From positions 368,819 to 432,818 of the forward strand of contig CAJFCJ010000007.1 in assembly GCA_904063045.1 (NCBI GenBank): a stretch of DNA of 64,000 bases, written 5' to 3'. The notes beneath the pieces are model-generated. The model worked only from the letters and a program-made list of their open reading frames with translations. It was not told the DNA's origin and ran no database searches. Shown here piece after piece: positions 1-13,333 of this stretch (position 1 is its first letter; each line of letters starts with the position of its first letter). This stretch comes from Dimorphilus gyrociliatus. Lineage: Eukaryota > Annelida > Polychaeta > Dinophilidae. Both the position numbers and the translations under genes were made by a program.

Positions 1-1487
1 GTAAACCAGACAAAATTGTTATTAACGAATGCAATCCATTACACGAAGGTGCTGAGTTTACAGCAGTTGCAAAATTAGCAGACAGTGCAGGTTTTCTTGT
101 TACAAATCTTGGAGGTACTTGGAAAATGAAAGTGGAAATCCGTCATGGCTCAACGGCTAATGCAAATACAAAAATCCTTGGTGAAACAATTGTTTCAGTC
201 AGCTCGGGCTTCGCGGTATTTAGAAATTTAGCATTCTCACATTCTGGTGGTCCTTATTATTTGGATTTCTCGGTTGTTGAGCCAAGTAATTCAAATATTG
301 CCAAAGTATCATCGAAGGAAATCAACTTAATATCAAGACCAATAACTTTAATATCTAAGAAGAGTGTTACGAGAGTAATTAAAGCAGAACCATTCCACTT
401 TAAAATTGAATTGATGGATTCGGTAACGAAATCTAGAATTAGCAATGTTTCTTGGAAGGGTCAAAAATGGACTGCTAAAGCTCAATTAGCTAATATTCAC
501 AAGTCACAGGCCTGGAGTACATCAGGGGAAGTAGAATTCGATAATAACGGCTACGCTATTGTACACAACATATTTAATTCAACTGGCTTTTTCGCTGTAA
601 AAGTTATGGCTATCAGCAATGGAAATGAACTTGTTAAGGAGGAATTTGTGAGAGTCTTTGAAAAAACTCAGAAACCCGTTAAAGTAGATGTAACAAGACG
701 ACTTACTCTAAAGTTTAAAAATGACTTTTCATCTGTTGCTGATCATCTGACATCATTTGCAGTAGTGTTAGCAAATCACGTCAGAAAAATTAAAGAAGAG
801 GTAGAATTGAATAATTTTGCGTTTAGAGAAGGAAGTATTTTTGCTAACTTTTCGGTTGGTGGAGAGAATACAAATGTTAACGATGTCATAGAAACCTTAA
901 AAAATCAAATCAAAAAGGGTTTTGCCCTAGATTTCAATAGCAAAAAATTCTCAGCTCACCCATACTTTTACGTTGATGGAAAAGTTGTTGATGAGCTTGA
1001 TGGGCAGGAAACAGAAAAAGAGGAATCTAGTTCCCTTAGTACGGGTGCTATTGTTGGAATTGCAGTTGGATGTGGAATTGGAGTATTTATTATTGTACTC
1101 CTTGTTGTCGTTATAGTTGTTGTAACTAAGAATTCTAAAAAAGGTAGCATAAACAAAGACCGAATAAATGACAGTCCCCCACCACCGTATATTGGAAATC
1201 AGCCGCCTTCCTTGACGAAATACGACGAAATCAAAGTTATACCTTCAAAAGAAAGACGGTAAGGCGATTAGAATAATTTTTTCATCCCTTTTATATAATT
1301 CTTTATAATTAACAGTGACACGGATGCTTCATATATTTCTGGAAAAGTGTCGAGTTCCTCTTTAAGTATAGGAACCTTTGGCCCGGACTCAAGACCTGGA
1401 AGCTCCAGAAATGAAATCGTAACAAGCTTAACTCCAAATCCTAGTAGAAGAGCATCAGCAGCTGCTGTGCCTACAGTAAATGAATAA
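1..1487 (+). CDS. C-terminal part of a type I membrane protein, fibrocystin-L (PKHD1L1)-like
   Basis: The reading frame is open from position 3, so the gene starts upstream of the window. Exon 1 runs to 1258, a 57-bp GT..AG intron (1259-1315) follows, and the last exon is 1316-1487, joined in phase and ending in TAA. The extracellular part holds a beta-rich repeat of the kind found in fibrocystin-L (KMKVEIRHGS, FAVFRNLAFSHSGGPYYLDF) and then a region rich in helix and strand just before the membrane (about 680-990). A single long hydrophobic segment (GAIVGIAVGCGIGVFIIVLL, about 1042-1125) is followed by a basic stop-transfer stretch and a cytoplasmic tail with a PPPPY motif, a possible WW-domain ligand. 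The type I topology is read directly. The fibrocystin-L assignment rests on remembered family resemblance and is moderate. Part of this exon is duplicated, inverted and decayed at about 3515-3935. Confidence 0.6.
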
Positions 1488-3514
1488 AGTATTCTATATT
1501 TTGCCCTGCAGCTATAAAGATTTTAACAAGGAACTTATGAAAAACTTGAATATATATGATAAATATAAATTGTTATGTCGATATTAAATTTGAAAATCTC
1601 TAAAGTTATTGAACAGAAAATCAAATTTTATTTTTAAAAGAAAACAATAAGTTAATTTAACAATTAATATTTTCTCAGTCAATTGTTTCTGATTTTTGGT
1701 TAAAACCTCACTTGATATTTAGATAATACAAATACAGCATTTACACTATAAAAATCTGGTTTTAATTGTTCTTTTAAGTTACCAAAGATATTAAAATAAC
1801 AAGAGTTTATCTTCTGGAAAAGGATATGATATTGAAAAGTTACTTTTAGCAACGACCTGACTGTTGTTTTGCTTCTTTTTTTTTGGAATTTAATCAAAAA
1901 CTTTACTGATTTCACAGTAGATCTAATTCAAAAAGAAGAAGAGAGCAAACTCGCTTTAGCCTGATTCGTCTTCTTCTATTAGGAAAATGAAAAAGTATAG
2001 AAAATTCTAAATGACAGTTCGGCAGTTTATACGTTGATAGAATTTCTCATCCTCCTCTGCAATCTAGTTCCAATGAACTAATTAAAGGGTATGAAAATCT
2101 AGTGGTGGTTTCTACAGTAGAGATTCCGCCTCCTACCTACAGGTCTTCAAAAGGTTTTCCGTTCGTTTTCTTTCTTTATTTATGAGGTAAACATACTAAA
2201 GTCTTCAATTTTTTGACAAAACTCTGATAAGTATCTGTTACCGTTTGTACTGGAAAATCACACTGATGTCTATTAAAAAGACAGATATTATTAATAATGC
2301 TAATAAATAGTCAATTGTCATTCAATAGATAAATAAGAATTCGGCTTATTTATCATTAACTGGAGGTGTACAGCTCTTTTACTCAAGAATTAGCTCTATT
2401 CCATCAATTCGAAGATTCCTTTATACAAATTTACTATAAAGTATGCACGACAGAAAGATAAAACTCATTCTATTGGAATCAACTGACAAGTTGAAAATTC
2501 TATAATGTTTAAGACAGCTATTTTATCTTTCATAACTCACGAATCTTAGTCATCGACATGTCTTTTGCTCTTGATCTCTACTCCGAACAGTAAAGTAATG
2601 ACAACCTTTCTACAGGTAAGAGGAAAAATATCATCTCAATACTTGGTTACATGAATTTCCTATCTTAAGTAATTGCTTAATTTTTAATTAATCCAAAAAT
2701 ACCTTAAAAATTAGAACTTCCTAATTAACTCTTGGAATAATAATCATCGATAATAATATTCCTTCGCGACGCTTCTATCATCAATCTTACAACTGGGACA
2801 GTCGAAGTAACGCAAGCTTTCTTCAGTGGTGTAGAATACCCCCCTATAACCTCATCAACAGCCACTGAACACAGTAAACGCTATTACTATTTTAGCTAGA
2901 GGTTATTCATAGCCGTGATGTTATAGTATACAAGAAAATATTAGAAAACGCATTTTGATATTTAAGGAACCAGTTAAAATTTTAAATGAAAAACAAACTA
3001 TATAACTTGAAGTTAAATTATGTAAAGAAGAATATAGAAACACGAGATATTTAAAACTATTGAATAAATTATAAATTACAGTCCTATCAGGACAACAAAA
3101 GATCTATATATCAAAGTGAAGTAATCAGAAAAAGCAGTCACTCCATCTACAGTTTAATCTACAAATTGAAAATTTACCCAGATTTTTTATATTTTCTTCT
3201 TTAATTACTTAATAAACATCAACGCATCTATGATCTTTGATCAGTAGAAAAAAAAACAGGATAAGATTTTATTAATATGTCTTTAATATAATTGACACGT
3301 CAGAGGCAAATGGAGTACCAGTATAATGGTCAAGTACCTCGAATTTTCCATCGATAAATACTTATAAGAACTAGAATTGTAACTGATTAGTGTGACCTTA
3401 AAGAAGAACACAATCATAGCTGTAATAAGATTGAATATAGGAACACTCATTTCTACCTTTTTCACCCCTCTTTTTTACTAAATAGCTGGATCAGTGACGA
3501 TTTCTTTTCTTTTT
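1488..3514. other. Intergenic, no convincing gene
   Basis: AT-rich sequence with no ORF that carries a recognisable domain or usable splice signals. A short plus-strand open stretch at about 2015-2146 encodes a proline-rich, tail-like peptide (EIPPPTYRSSK) that loosely recalls the PPPPY tail of the gene before it. It has no start or splice support and could be a relic of the same duplication seen at 3.5-3.9 kb. Confidence 0.5.
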
Positions 3515-3935
3515 CGAACTTTAAAGTAAATGCTTTCTAATTTGACTTTTTAAGGTTTCTATGACGCAGTCAGCATCTTGTTTTGATTCTACATCAGCAG
3601 AACTTTGACTAGGTTTAACTAACTTACTTCTTTTATTAATCTTAAGAATTTGCTATATTTTACACCTTATCCAACGGTTAAAACGTGATTAGTTAATGCT
3701 GTTCTAAACGATACCAGGTGATTAGCAATATATGAAAATTCATTTCTTAACTTAAGAGCGAGATGTCCAACGCTCTTAGCGTTAACAGGCTTTTGAGTTT
3801 CTTGGAAGACGCCCCTAAATTTTGCCTTAACAAGCGCGTTTCTATTGGTTACAGTAACCTTTTTAGTGAAAGCTACTGAACTAATCATATTGCATGTAAT
3901 TGTATAGCCTTTCTCCCCAAATTTCTCTCATAGTA
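3515..3935 (-). pseudogene. Inverted, decayed copy of the fibrocystin-L-like exon
   Basis: Read on the minus strand this stretch resembles nucleotides about 536-945 of the gene at the left end. Three peptide blocks match in order: FGEKGYTITCNMISSVAF against FDNNGYAIVHNIFNSTGF; VFQETQKPVN with LALKLRNEFSYIANHLVSF against VFEKTQKPVK with LTLKFKNDFSSVADHLTSF; and CVIETLKSQIRKH against DVIETLKNQIKKG. A stop follows the second block at about 3667-3669, another interrupts the frame upstream of the first block, and the blocks are no longer in one frame, so it is not translatable as a unit. Seen in sequence: homology and stops. Inferred: duplication with inversion, then decay. It could be the last recognisable exon of a larger inverted paralogue. 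Confidence 0.8.
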
Positions 3936-5714
3936 TGTCGAATAAGTTTTAGGATACAAGTATTACTTAATTAAAGTTCCTGGACCCATGTAAAATACCT
4001 CTCTAATGGATTTCTAGGTAGATGAGAAAATTAAATTGCTATTATTTTAAATATACCACAGCTATTGCGTTATAAATCATTTTCTATTGTCCAATCACAA
4101 TCAAGATATTTTCTTAGCATAAAACCAAAAAAATTCAAATACTTTTTAATAACAGTAAACTAAATTACGTAAGTTTCGAACACTTTTAAAGCTTAAAAAT
4201 AGGTTCTATTTGATTTTAACAATTTTGTTAAAGTGGTTCTTCGTGGAAACAATTATTTTTTTCTTAAACCTATTACGATGTTTTATTTACTTACTTTGTA
4301 GCCTTTTTGCATAAATTTATCCAAGCCCCAGTTTTAAGATTTGCAGCAGAAAAAATGTAATAAGAATTAGAATGTTCATTTTATTCGATAGTATCTGTCT
4401 ATTTTGACAAACCTTTTACTCTTATCTTATCGATAAAAGTTTCGATATGGAAAAACATGACAACTTTATCTTAAACTCTGCTATCCCTATTCATCAACCA
4501 GGTCAAAAAACTCTATAATTTTTATTTTATCGCGCAAGAAGAATCTACTTTTAACACAGATTTGCCTCTGTTTATACACATATTATTACATAACATTATT
4601 GAATATTTATGTCATGAAAGATAAGATAAAAAATAAATCTTAGTTTCTGTTCACAAATTATTTACACATAAAGCGAGTGATTGCACAATAAATGCCATTA
4701 GTCAAGACAAACTCGTTCTTCTTGTCGGAAGCCAACAAATATCTGGATTACTCGGACAATACTTCGATCTTTTCCAGATTCCCTAATATTAAGGCTAATT
4801 AACTATTAGTATGTTAATGCATGTTTTTTATTCCATTGATAGCTGTTTAATATCAAGTGAGAGCGGGCTGGAGGGAAAATGAAATATATCTCTGCTGTTT
4901 TATATTTTCCAGACATATTGTATTAAGGTCAACGTTAAGAGTGAAAAAGACACAAAAAAACATCTTAATCTATTGTTGAAAGGATTTATATAGTTTGTAA
5001 CAAAAGACGCAATTTACAGAAGATAAGAAATTCAATTTACTTAGACGAGACAGTTTGTCAAACTCTTAGAAAAGTTAGTGAATGAACAAAAGCTTTGCTC
5101 TTTGTAATGGAATATATTTAACACCACAAAAGTTACTTTTAAATAACAAAGGAAAAAATACACAAAGTTTGACAAATGGTAGAATGCTCAAAAGAGAAAA
5201 GAGAAACCAAGCGAAAACATTATCAAGAACGCCGGAAGGATGAATTTCAACGATGGTATATAGTGTCAAGAACATACAAGTACTGGAAGCGGAAATACTA
5301 TCTTTTTTAACAGTTGCCAATAGCTCGACTAGTAGTATAAAGTTAATATGTCCTAAAAGGAATTTTCTTATTAGACTGTCTATAAGTGCAAAGAATGCAA
5401 CACTTTACAAAACAATAAATATAACCTATTCATTGATATTGTATGTAATTTATAATATTTCATTAACAAAACAAAGTAAAAGGAAGAGAGAGAGAGAGAG
5501 AGAGAAGATACATATAGAAAAGATAATAATTATAATTCTTGTATTTATTCAACATACTAATTTCATATTCTTATTTTCTCCTATGAAACCCGTAATTCTT
5601 ATATTTAGTTTCTTTTGTTGAAGAAAAGAAGTATTTACAGGAATTATTGCTTTTTTTTACTTTCAATATAATAAAAAATAAAAATTTTTATAAAAAATAT
5701 ATTTTCTCTTCTTT
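3936..5714. other. Intergenic, no convincing gene
   Basis: AT-rich, with a short AG dinucleotide tract at about 5484-5505. Overlapping opposite-strand ORFs at 5075-5621 have no recognisable domain and read through the AG tract as repeated Arg-Glu, so they are not accepted as genes. Confidence 0.5.
5484..5505. repeat. (AG)n microsatellite
   Basis: Uninterrupted AG dinucleotide run in the gap downstream of the SLC38-like gene. Confidence 0.9.
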
Positions 5715-6976
5715 CTAACTGCAGATAACATCTCTTTCTGAAAATTCACCACTTTTATATCTAATTATACTTTGTGCAGTTGTACTTCCGGCAATAAAGA
5801 AACCAAGAATGACAAACAGTATTCCGAAACCAGTTTTCACCAAATCTTTTATTCTTCCGCCGTATTTTGATACATTTAATAAATTTGCGTGCATAAACGA
5901 TAAACCTTAACGTGATGGAATAAGTGTTTATGTTAAGTTAAAGGCTTTTTATGTAAATTTTATATCTCTTACCAGGGAAAACGAAAATGAAAAGAGCGGC
6001 CGTACCGCCTAAAAGTGCAATTACACTACCGATTGTAGGTACCGCTTGAGCAACTATTAAAGATATCATAAAAAGGACTGTAGTAATAATGTATCGTCTT
6101 TTGCGTTCGTGTTGTTCGTATTCCAATTTGAAGCTATACCGAACCAGGTCATCAATTACCAACCTATAAGAAAAAAGGAAAATATACGTTATATTCTTAA
6201 TCTAAAACTCTTTACTGTTGAGTATTTAACAAACAAAAATTTGAATGGTTACTCCATCTAGTGTTTAATACTCAAGATTTTTGTAGGTTTTCCAATCGTT
6301 CTTTTTTCAATTAATTATTATAAATGTTGACAAACCTTGCGCAGTAGAAAACAGCAGGATATGTTGTGATAACTTTTAAGGCTATAATTGCCATGGCAAT
6401 GATAACTGGAACATCTGTACGATAGCTAAGAAGAAAATCGCTTTTAACAGATTCGCCAAATGTCAAGAAACCGAATGCTCCTATAATTGTGTAAATAGTG
6501 CAGGACATGAAAAGAGAGGACGCAATAGCCCTTGCAAATTCTGATAGGTTACGCTTCTTTAAACAAGCATAAACTGGAACTGATTCAATGTGACCCTGTA
6601 AAAGAAAAAAGAAATATCCATTACATAATACTATCGCCATCTAGTAGATATAAAAGTTAGAATTGTACTTTTGAAACTAACTTCAAAACTAAAACATATC
6701 GTTGGCATAACTTTAAATATCTCTAGCCATCTGTCGGCCCTATATTCAGGCAGATCAACTGGATCAGTGTTGGTACTATATTTGTATATTGATAGACCTA
6801 GAATATAGAGGACAGCAAATATGCCCAACATGCTGTAAACATAAAACAAATTTATCATTAATAAAGGCTTTGGTAATAATACAGAATGTACAATATACTG
6901 CGTACTTTGTACATTCCCGTTTAAATAAATCATTATACGAATCGTCTCTCCATGACTATCTCTGTCTAATTGCCCG

Positions 6977-7028
<52 letters not shown>

Positions 7029-8120
7029 TCTCTCTTATTTTATTAATTATAACAATTGATCAACGGCATAAAACGAGGTTAATAGCATTTGAATATTCAT
7101 AAGTTTTTACACACCTTATAAATTTAAAGTCGCTTATAACTTTCGGGTAGCAGAAGGGCAGAATCAGAATAATGCTGATTACAGTGAGAGTAAAAGTTCT
7201 GCACATGTACCAATAATGACAAAAAGTTAATCCGTATCCATACGATGTAACTGTTATAATTAATTATCTTTAATTGTCTAATTAATGAAGTATTTAAAAA
7301 TTTATATTTACTTACTCTGATCTATTTGATCTCCTAGAATCACGAGAAATGTTATACAAGATCCAAAATTATGAATAAAAATGAATAAATTACAAACAAC
7401 AAGGGCTACAGGTCCGGCGTGGGAATGAAGGACATCCTGATAAGTATTATCACCCTTTACATCAGATGCATAGGCTAAGAACATAAAAGCAGTTGAGGCG
7501 AACAATAGGCATATCTGTTTCCATTGTGAAGGAAGAAAAAGGGAATGAAGACCTTTACTTTTATATATTAAAATACGCCAAATGTGCGTATGTACTAAAT
7601 ATATACTATATATATACTAATATATATATATATCCATTATATGTAGTTTACTGTATCTTTTATCTCTTATACTGAGTTAACGATAACTTATATTAGTTGA
7701 TGTATAAACTATATATATATATATTTAAAGTAATTACAAATTATGTTTTAATTATGATGATAATTACCGCTTGAATTGTAATTGCCTGAGGTATTCCTCC
7801 AGCGTCCTTATAGGCCGCCGGAAAATTTAATAGGCCTACTCCAAGAGTTATATTAGCAATAATAAATGAAGAACTTAACCAGCCAGTCTCTAAAGTAAAT
7901 AAAACGTTTCTGTTAATTTAGTATAAAATTGTCATACAGATGAATTTTTTTATGAATAGAAATAATAAATATGATTGTTAGTAAAGAAAATATATCAAAT
8001 TATTAACTTACTTTGAATAGTATCCACGTGTAAAGTAGTACTGGATGTTCTAACCTTCTTACCGGAAGAGGTGAGAAGTGGTTGCCTCTCCGATTCTTCA
8101 CTTTTGTCGAAGGAACCCAT
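5715..8120 (-). CDS. SLC38-type sodium-coupled neutral amino acid transporter (A7/A8-like)
   Basis: Eight exons in minus-strand order: 8120-8012, 7889-7768, 7514-7316, 7250-7115, 6832-6682, 6595-6336, 6163-5973, 5905-5715. All joins have GT..AG ends and agreeing phases, giving 1359 nt and 452 residues, close to the family length of about 450-510. The start follows a short 5' leader and opens a charged cytosolic N-terminus. The first membrane helix carries the SLC38 signature (NITLGVGLLNFPAAYKDAGG). TM-rich segments follow, including LTVISIILILPFCYPK and the FSFEGHIESVPVYACL block that corresponds to the family FxCHxSSVPVY region. The C-terminus is one final helix and a short tail. The family transports small neutral amino acids across plasma or lysosomal membranes. 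The exact subfamily (A7, A8 or A11) cannot be settled by eye. Confidence 0.88.
6981..7036. repeat. Compound (TC)n(AC)n(TC)n microsatellite
   Basis: Runs of TC, then AC, then TC inside an intron of the SLC38-like gene. Only simple repeat is present and there is no coding content. It generates a spurious reading frame on each strand. Confidence 0.9.
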
Positions 8121-9908
8121 TCCTTGATTTAAGATCTGTAGAGCAATGCCCGTAGCAAAATACTTTTCAGGATAATACTTGGACTATATACTCCTCAAAT
8201 AGGCTTAAACTACATTAGTGTAAAGTTACAAGTACTAAGTGTTAGGCAAAATTGTAATTTTTTATAAGACTTCTTTTACCTGTTTAGTGACCTATCGAAA
8301 TTTTTTGATTATATCAGTTATACATATATATATATAGATGTATGTATAGATCACTAACAAATAGACAAACCTAGTTAAATGGCTAAGGAAACTGGTTAAT
8401 CTCTCTCCTAGTTCATTCAAATACAGTCACAATTGGCTTTACATTTGTTCAAATCAATTGTCAAGCTACAGATAGGAGCTTTACGATTATGATAAGATAA
8501 AAATATTTTGGTTAACTGATAAGCGTGGATATCCCCCTCAATTACTTTATTATGTAGGCTTAATCATTCTATTTATATCTACATGTATCAAACAATCAAA
8601 TCTCTTCTTCCAGAACGAAGAGAATTGAATGAAAAGAAAAGGTTTTGGTTATATTACAATGGAAATGAAATACTTTTTTCCTAACCTTTGGAATATACAG
8701 AAACAAATTATCCTATCTAATCTTCGCTTCCAGTACATTTGATGTATTTTACCTCTTTTATTACCCTGTTTCTATATATTAATAATAATAATAATAATAA
8801 TAATACAAATTGACTTATTAATTTTCTATGTTGTTTATTTAATAAGTAATTTTTAATGTTAAAAAATATTATTCAACTTTTCGCCAAATGCACATAAGAC
8901 CTGACTGCAAAGAAAAGAAAATATTATCCTCTTCCTGTTTTCTTTGTCACATCCATCTTTTCCCTATTTATCTATCTATCAGCCTATCTATATATCTATT
9001 TAAACCTTTTCAATTTCTGCTTCGTAGTATTCTAATAGATGCAAAGAAAGAGAAATGGTGTCAGAAATTACAAAAATCTAAACCAAGAGTGCTTAGGATT
9101 CTTATTATGTCTGAAATATGATGAAAATTAGCTTAAAGAAGCTAATTTTAACTCTTTTAATGATATAATCGCTGCGTCTATATTTTTGTTTATATAGATA
9201 AGGAAGCTATCTAAAGCATAGAGAGATAGAGAATATCTTAAATTCTTTTTTTTGCATAGGACAATAAAAATAGGATAAATGGACTCTAAAAGTATAAACT
9301 TGTCGGAAATTATGGCACAACTCTATGTTCTAACTGCAGACAGCGCTTCTAAATAATTAATTTTCTTTATTATTTTCCTCTTTTTTCAGCTTATGAACCT
9401 TGTTATCTGTACTTCTCTACCTTGACACTCACTCTCTTCCTCCATCATTATATCACGGCTCCCTCTCCCTCTCCCCAACCATCTCCCCACCTCTCTATTT
9501 CTTTCATTCACTCACACACTCACACTCCCACACATACACAGTTACACAGACATTTTACTCGCTCTGCCTCTCTATCTCTCTCAGTCTCACTCCCTCAGCC
9601 ACCGTATCGCTCATACCGCTCATTCCCTTTCTCTTTTTCGAGCTTGGTTGAGCACCTGTTGTAATACCCGCAACATATTTCTATTGTAAAGTTTCAAATC
9701 TACTATAAATTATTTTATATATTTAATCCCGCACGAAAATAAAACCATAGAGGGAGTTTGAAAGATGAAAATCTAGTTTTTTTTCCCCCAAACAAGTTTA
9801 CCACGAAGCGATTTAAAAACTAGAATGACGGGAGAATACCTACCGATGCCCGGCTTCTGTCCGGGGTTAAGGATTAAGGACTATTCTTGTTTTATATGGG
9901 CTAAACTA
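8121..9908. other. Shared upstream region of divergent SLC38-like and GPCR genes
   Basis: About 1.8 kb between two divergent start codons. It holds an (AAT)n tract at 8779-8805, pyrimidine-rich sequence at about 9400-9620 (C/T with scattered A, which makes overlapping low-complexity ORFs rich in Ser, His and Thr), and no supported gene. Promoters of both flanking genes are expected here, but no specific element could be assigned. Confidence 0.5.
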
Positions 9909-11250
9909 ATGGAACCTGCTGATGGACTTTTGGATAATTATGATTATAGTAAGTTGAATATATATACTAATATATATGTATATATTTAAACAAAGAGATT
10001 CTATATGTAAACATTTTGGATTATTACTTGAATTGTCTATTTGCAATTATCTGTTTTTAGTATTCAGTAAACGAATTTTTACTTTAATAATACTTCTAGA
10101 TATTATTGGCAATGAGAGTTCAGGGCCATTGACTGACTCCTATGACATGATGGATAATGATATGTCTGACTACGAGAATCTTTTAACGGATACTATTGAA
10201 GTGAAAACGACAAGAATTTGTAATATTTATTTTTTACCTTGCTTAGCCTTAATCGGACTTATTGGTAATAGTATGCTAATGACTGTCTATCCCAGCTTAT
10301 CTCGAATAGTCTCTTCTACTTATTTATATCTTATGGCATCTTGTCCTGCGGATATTGCTATAATTCTAGTCAGATTGGTGAATGAATGGTTAGCTAAAGC
10401 CTTTTATTTGGATACAAATGTCCTAATATTGATAAAAGCCCAAGCGGCATGTAAAGTTTATCCTTTGGTTTTTAATTTTTTCTTCTATATGGGAAGATGG
10501 AGTCTTTTACTGGCAGTTGCCGACGGAGCCATAAGATCATGCGGGCGTCATCCACCAGCTAATTCTTTACACTCATGTCGAGCTGTACTTTATCTGTTTA
10601 CAGTCCTTTTCATCTTCCTTAATGGTCATTACTTCTGGTCGTTTCACCTTACTATAAATAGAATGAGAACTCAATTTCAGTGTCATTTTACACAAAATTT
10701 CTCGGGAGCCCAGCAAATCAGCAGTTTTCCCGATCTTATTTGGCCAATAGTCGATTTTCTAGTTGGTGACCTCATACCACTTTTTGTTGTACTAGGAGGG
10801 TCATTCATAATTCTTTATAAAAGATGCAGGGGCAAGGATGCTCCTCTTAGAACGTATAAACACAGCGCAAGACCATTGGGTGTGTACGAATTACAAATTC
10901 TACTTGCGTCAATTGGACTTTCTCACGTTATCTTGAATTCTCCAAAAATATGCTATACAATTCTAAAATACTATTCGGAGAATTATAGCGCAAATACAGA
11001 TAGCGAAGATTTGGTCAAGTTAATTCATTCAGTAGCAACAACTTGCGAAGGCGTTTACTTTTCGCTTAAATTTTTTATCGTGTTAGCAAGTAGCGGGGTA
11101 TTTCGAGCAGTCTTTAGACAAATGGTTATTGTAACGACAACTTTAAAAATGCTTCGTAGAATCAGACATCCAAGAGCTCGATCAGCAGAAGAAGATGCTT
11201 TCATAGAAGTTTCCTCTCAAGATAAATGGTACGAACCATATCAAGCTTGA
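9909..11250 (+). CDS. Rhodopsin-type GPCR, divergent peptide-receptor-like
   Basis: Two exons: 9909-9948 and 10100-11250 (intron GT..AG, phase 1), 396 residues. The alternative of starting inside the intron-derived extension is less likely because the spliced start gives an acidic extracellular N-terminus with one N-glycosylation site (NESS), typical of peptide receptors. TM1 has the GN motif (LIGLIGNSMLM). TM3 starts after a conserved Cys (AACKVYP) that can pair with Cys in loop 2 (FQCHF). Seven hydrophobic segments are visible. The usual DRY at the end of TM3 is replaced by DGAIR, and TM7 reads YFSLKFFIVLASSGVFR instead of NPxxY. The FR-containing end recalls FMRFamide- and thyrotropin-releasing-hormone-type invertebrate receptors. 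Ligand unknown. Confidence 0.8.
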
Positions 11251-13333
11251 ATATTCAACAAAAAAGTAGAACTATTATTACAAGAAAAGAATAGCCATGA
11301 AAAAAAAACAGAAAGAGACAGATAAGTGACGAAGAGGAGGAAAAAGAAAATGAATAATCAAGAAAACTGATCAGAATATCATATATTTATTTTCTCTCTA
11401 TTTTGATATCTAACTAAATAAAAATACAACAAAAACGATGTTTTATATTAAAAAAAAAATATATATATATATATATATATGTATGTATTAAAAACAATTT
11501 ACACTAGTCTTCTTCCCTTTGTCTGTACTGAAAATTCAATAACAATATTAGATATGGGATTAAAGTTATATTAAATCTCTTTATTAATTTTTACTTTATT
11601 CCCTACTAACCCGGATAACTCTTTTAAGGAAAATAAAACAAGAGACGTCTAGTAAATAGAAAATTTCAATTATAATCACAGACGCTATTTTTGCGTGATT
11701 ATTATATATATACAGTATATACTCTATACATATGTAGTATAGTCTCCGAGTTTACGCTATTATTTTCAATTAAGTATATCTAACATTTTCCCATAATATA
11801 ATAAAATAATGCAAGTCTGCTGTAACATATGTTTTAATAAATAAAAAAAATTAAACAGAGATGATAGGCTGAAATTTCTATGTTTTTATTATGTTTACAG
11901 CACTTATTATCCAAAATAGATAATAGTTTTGTAGTAGAGTAAAACAGAAAAGGGGAAAGAATATACTTATATATATTGTATTTATAACCTTCTTTCAGTA
12001 TTGTACAATTGCAATCTATGTAGTAATAAGAAGAGATCAAATTATATAGATAAACTATACAGTATACAGTATCGTATTCTATATAAAAAATTTCGTAACA
12101 AAGTTAATAACTTGAATATATAATGATTCTATCTATTTTTTAAAAATATCTAAATACTATTTAAATTGATTACTAATCAATTATTTTTTATGCTACATTT
12201 CGCCATAAAATCTTGATTTAATTGTTATGAAAGAATTGATGACTCTCTTGGCAAGGTTAATTCTTAGAAAGCCTAGTGAATGTAACCTTTCCCAACCTTG
12301 AACCTATAAAATGTTTAAAGTTTATAATATAGTATTTGAACAAATGCATTAAATAACTGTTTCAAATATTGTCTTACAGAAAATCCCACTTTAAACCTAA
12401 ATTATTCTTTAAAAGTTAAGTATTTTTAATATTGAAATAATATCATAGAAAAAAAACATATATACCAAGTGTTATCTATTATCTTCTATTTCCCAATCAT
12501 ATATCACTGAATAGGATTATTCAAAATTTTGATTCAATACGCTTTAAAATATCTTCATTTTTCATCGGCTTTCCCAATCAGTTTCATCATTTGCATTCGT
12601 GTCCTAACATACAGTCATTATATATTACAGACACTAGCAATAGAAATAGCTTTATGGGAATATTCCTTTTATTACAGTTTGGAACATGGAGAATAATTTG
12701 ATGAATTTTATTATTGCGAAAACTCCCTATCGTAGACCTTTGGCTGGAACTAATCTAAACCTGATATTTTTTTATAAAGCATAGTACAAAAACCCTTCTA
12801 CAAACTCAAGTTGATCAAAAGTCTTCCGGTATATACTTTAGACATTAGTCAAAAGAAGCCTATTTATGATCAATAATCAACGGTTACTTTTAGATGTCCT
12901 GTTGCTACCATGATTGGCATTTCGTGTATATACAGCTATACCTTCTTTTTACAAACGAAAAAAGGCCCGATTCATTATATATTTTATAAATATATATATT
13001 AATATCTTTGAATTTAATCGTAACGCCATCTATGAAATTGGCCATTATATTACTTCATCTTTTGTTACTTTTAAATATAAACGATCTATTTTATCAAGTA
13101 TCCTACTTATAGATGGCACTACAAAACTACCGGCACGTATTATTTTGCTATTATATAGTTCCATCAATATCGCTCGTGTTATGAATTCCTAGATCAGACG
13201 CGCATAAACAATCGTTTAACCGACCGATTGAGTGTTGTGCAAAAGAACTTAAAAAAATCAGTCTCGCAAATTTAGTCGAAAGTCTTCTTTCAACGGCTCA
13301 TACTTGTATTGATTCAAAATACAAGAAAACAAC
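11251..13333. other. Intergenic between GPCR and eL18
   Basis: AT-rich, with an (AT)n tract at about 11459-11480 and several TATACAGTATA-type palindromes (about 11709 and 12058). The AATAAA at about 11417 may serve the GPCR. One AGATGGCG element lies at 13024-13031 (reverse strand). No ORF here has a recognisable product. Confidence 0.55.

Noticed and set aside
2015-2146. Proline-rich plus-strand peptide resembling a PPPPY-type cytoplasmic tail
   Set aside because: Too short and with no start or splice site to be called a gene; mentioned only as a possible duplication relic.
9400-9664. Two overlapping plus-strand ORFs rich in Ser, His, Thr and Pro
   Set aside because: They are translations of a C/T-rich tract in two frames; nothing indicates selection on protein sequence.
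12914-13192. Plus-strand 92-codon ORF upstream of the eL18 end
   Set aside because: Ile/Tyr-rich translation of AT-rich DNA with TATATA tracts; no domain and no relation to neighbours.
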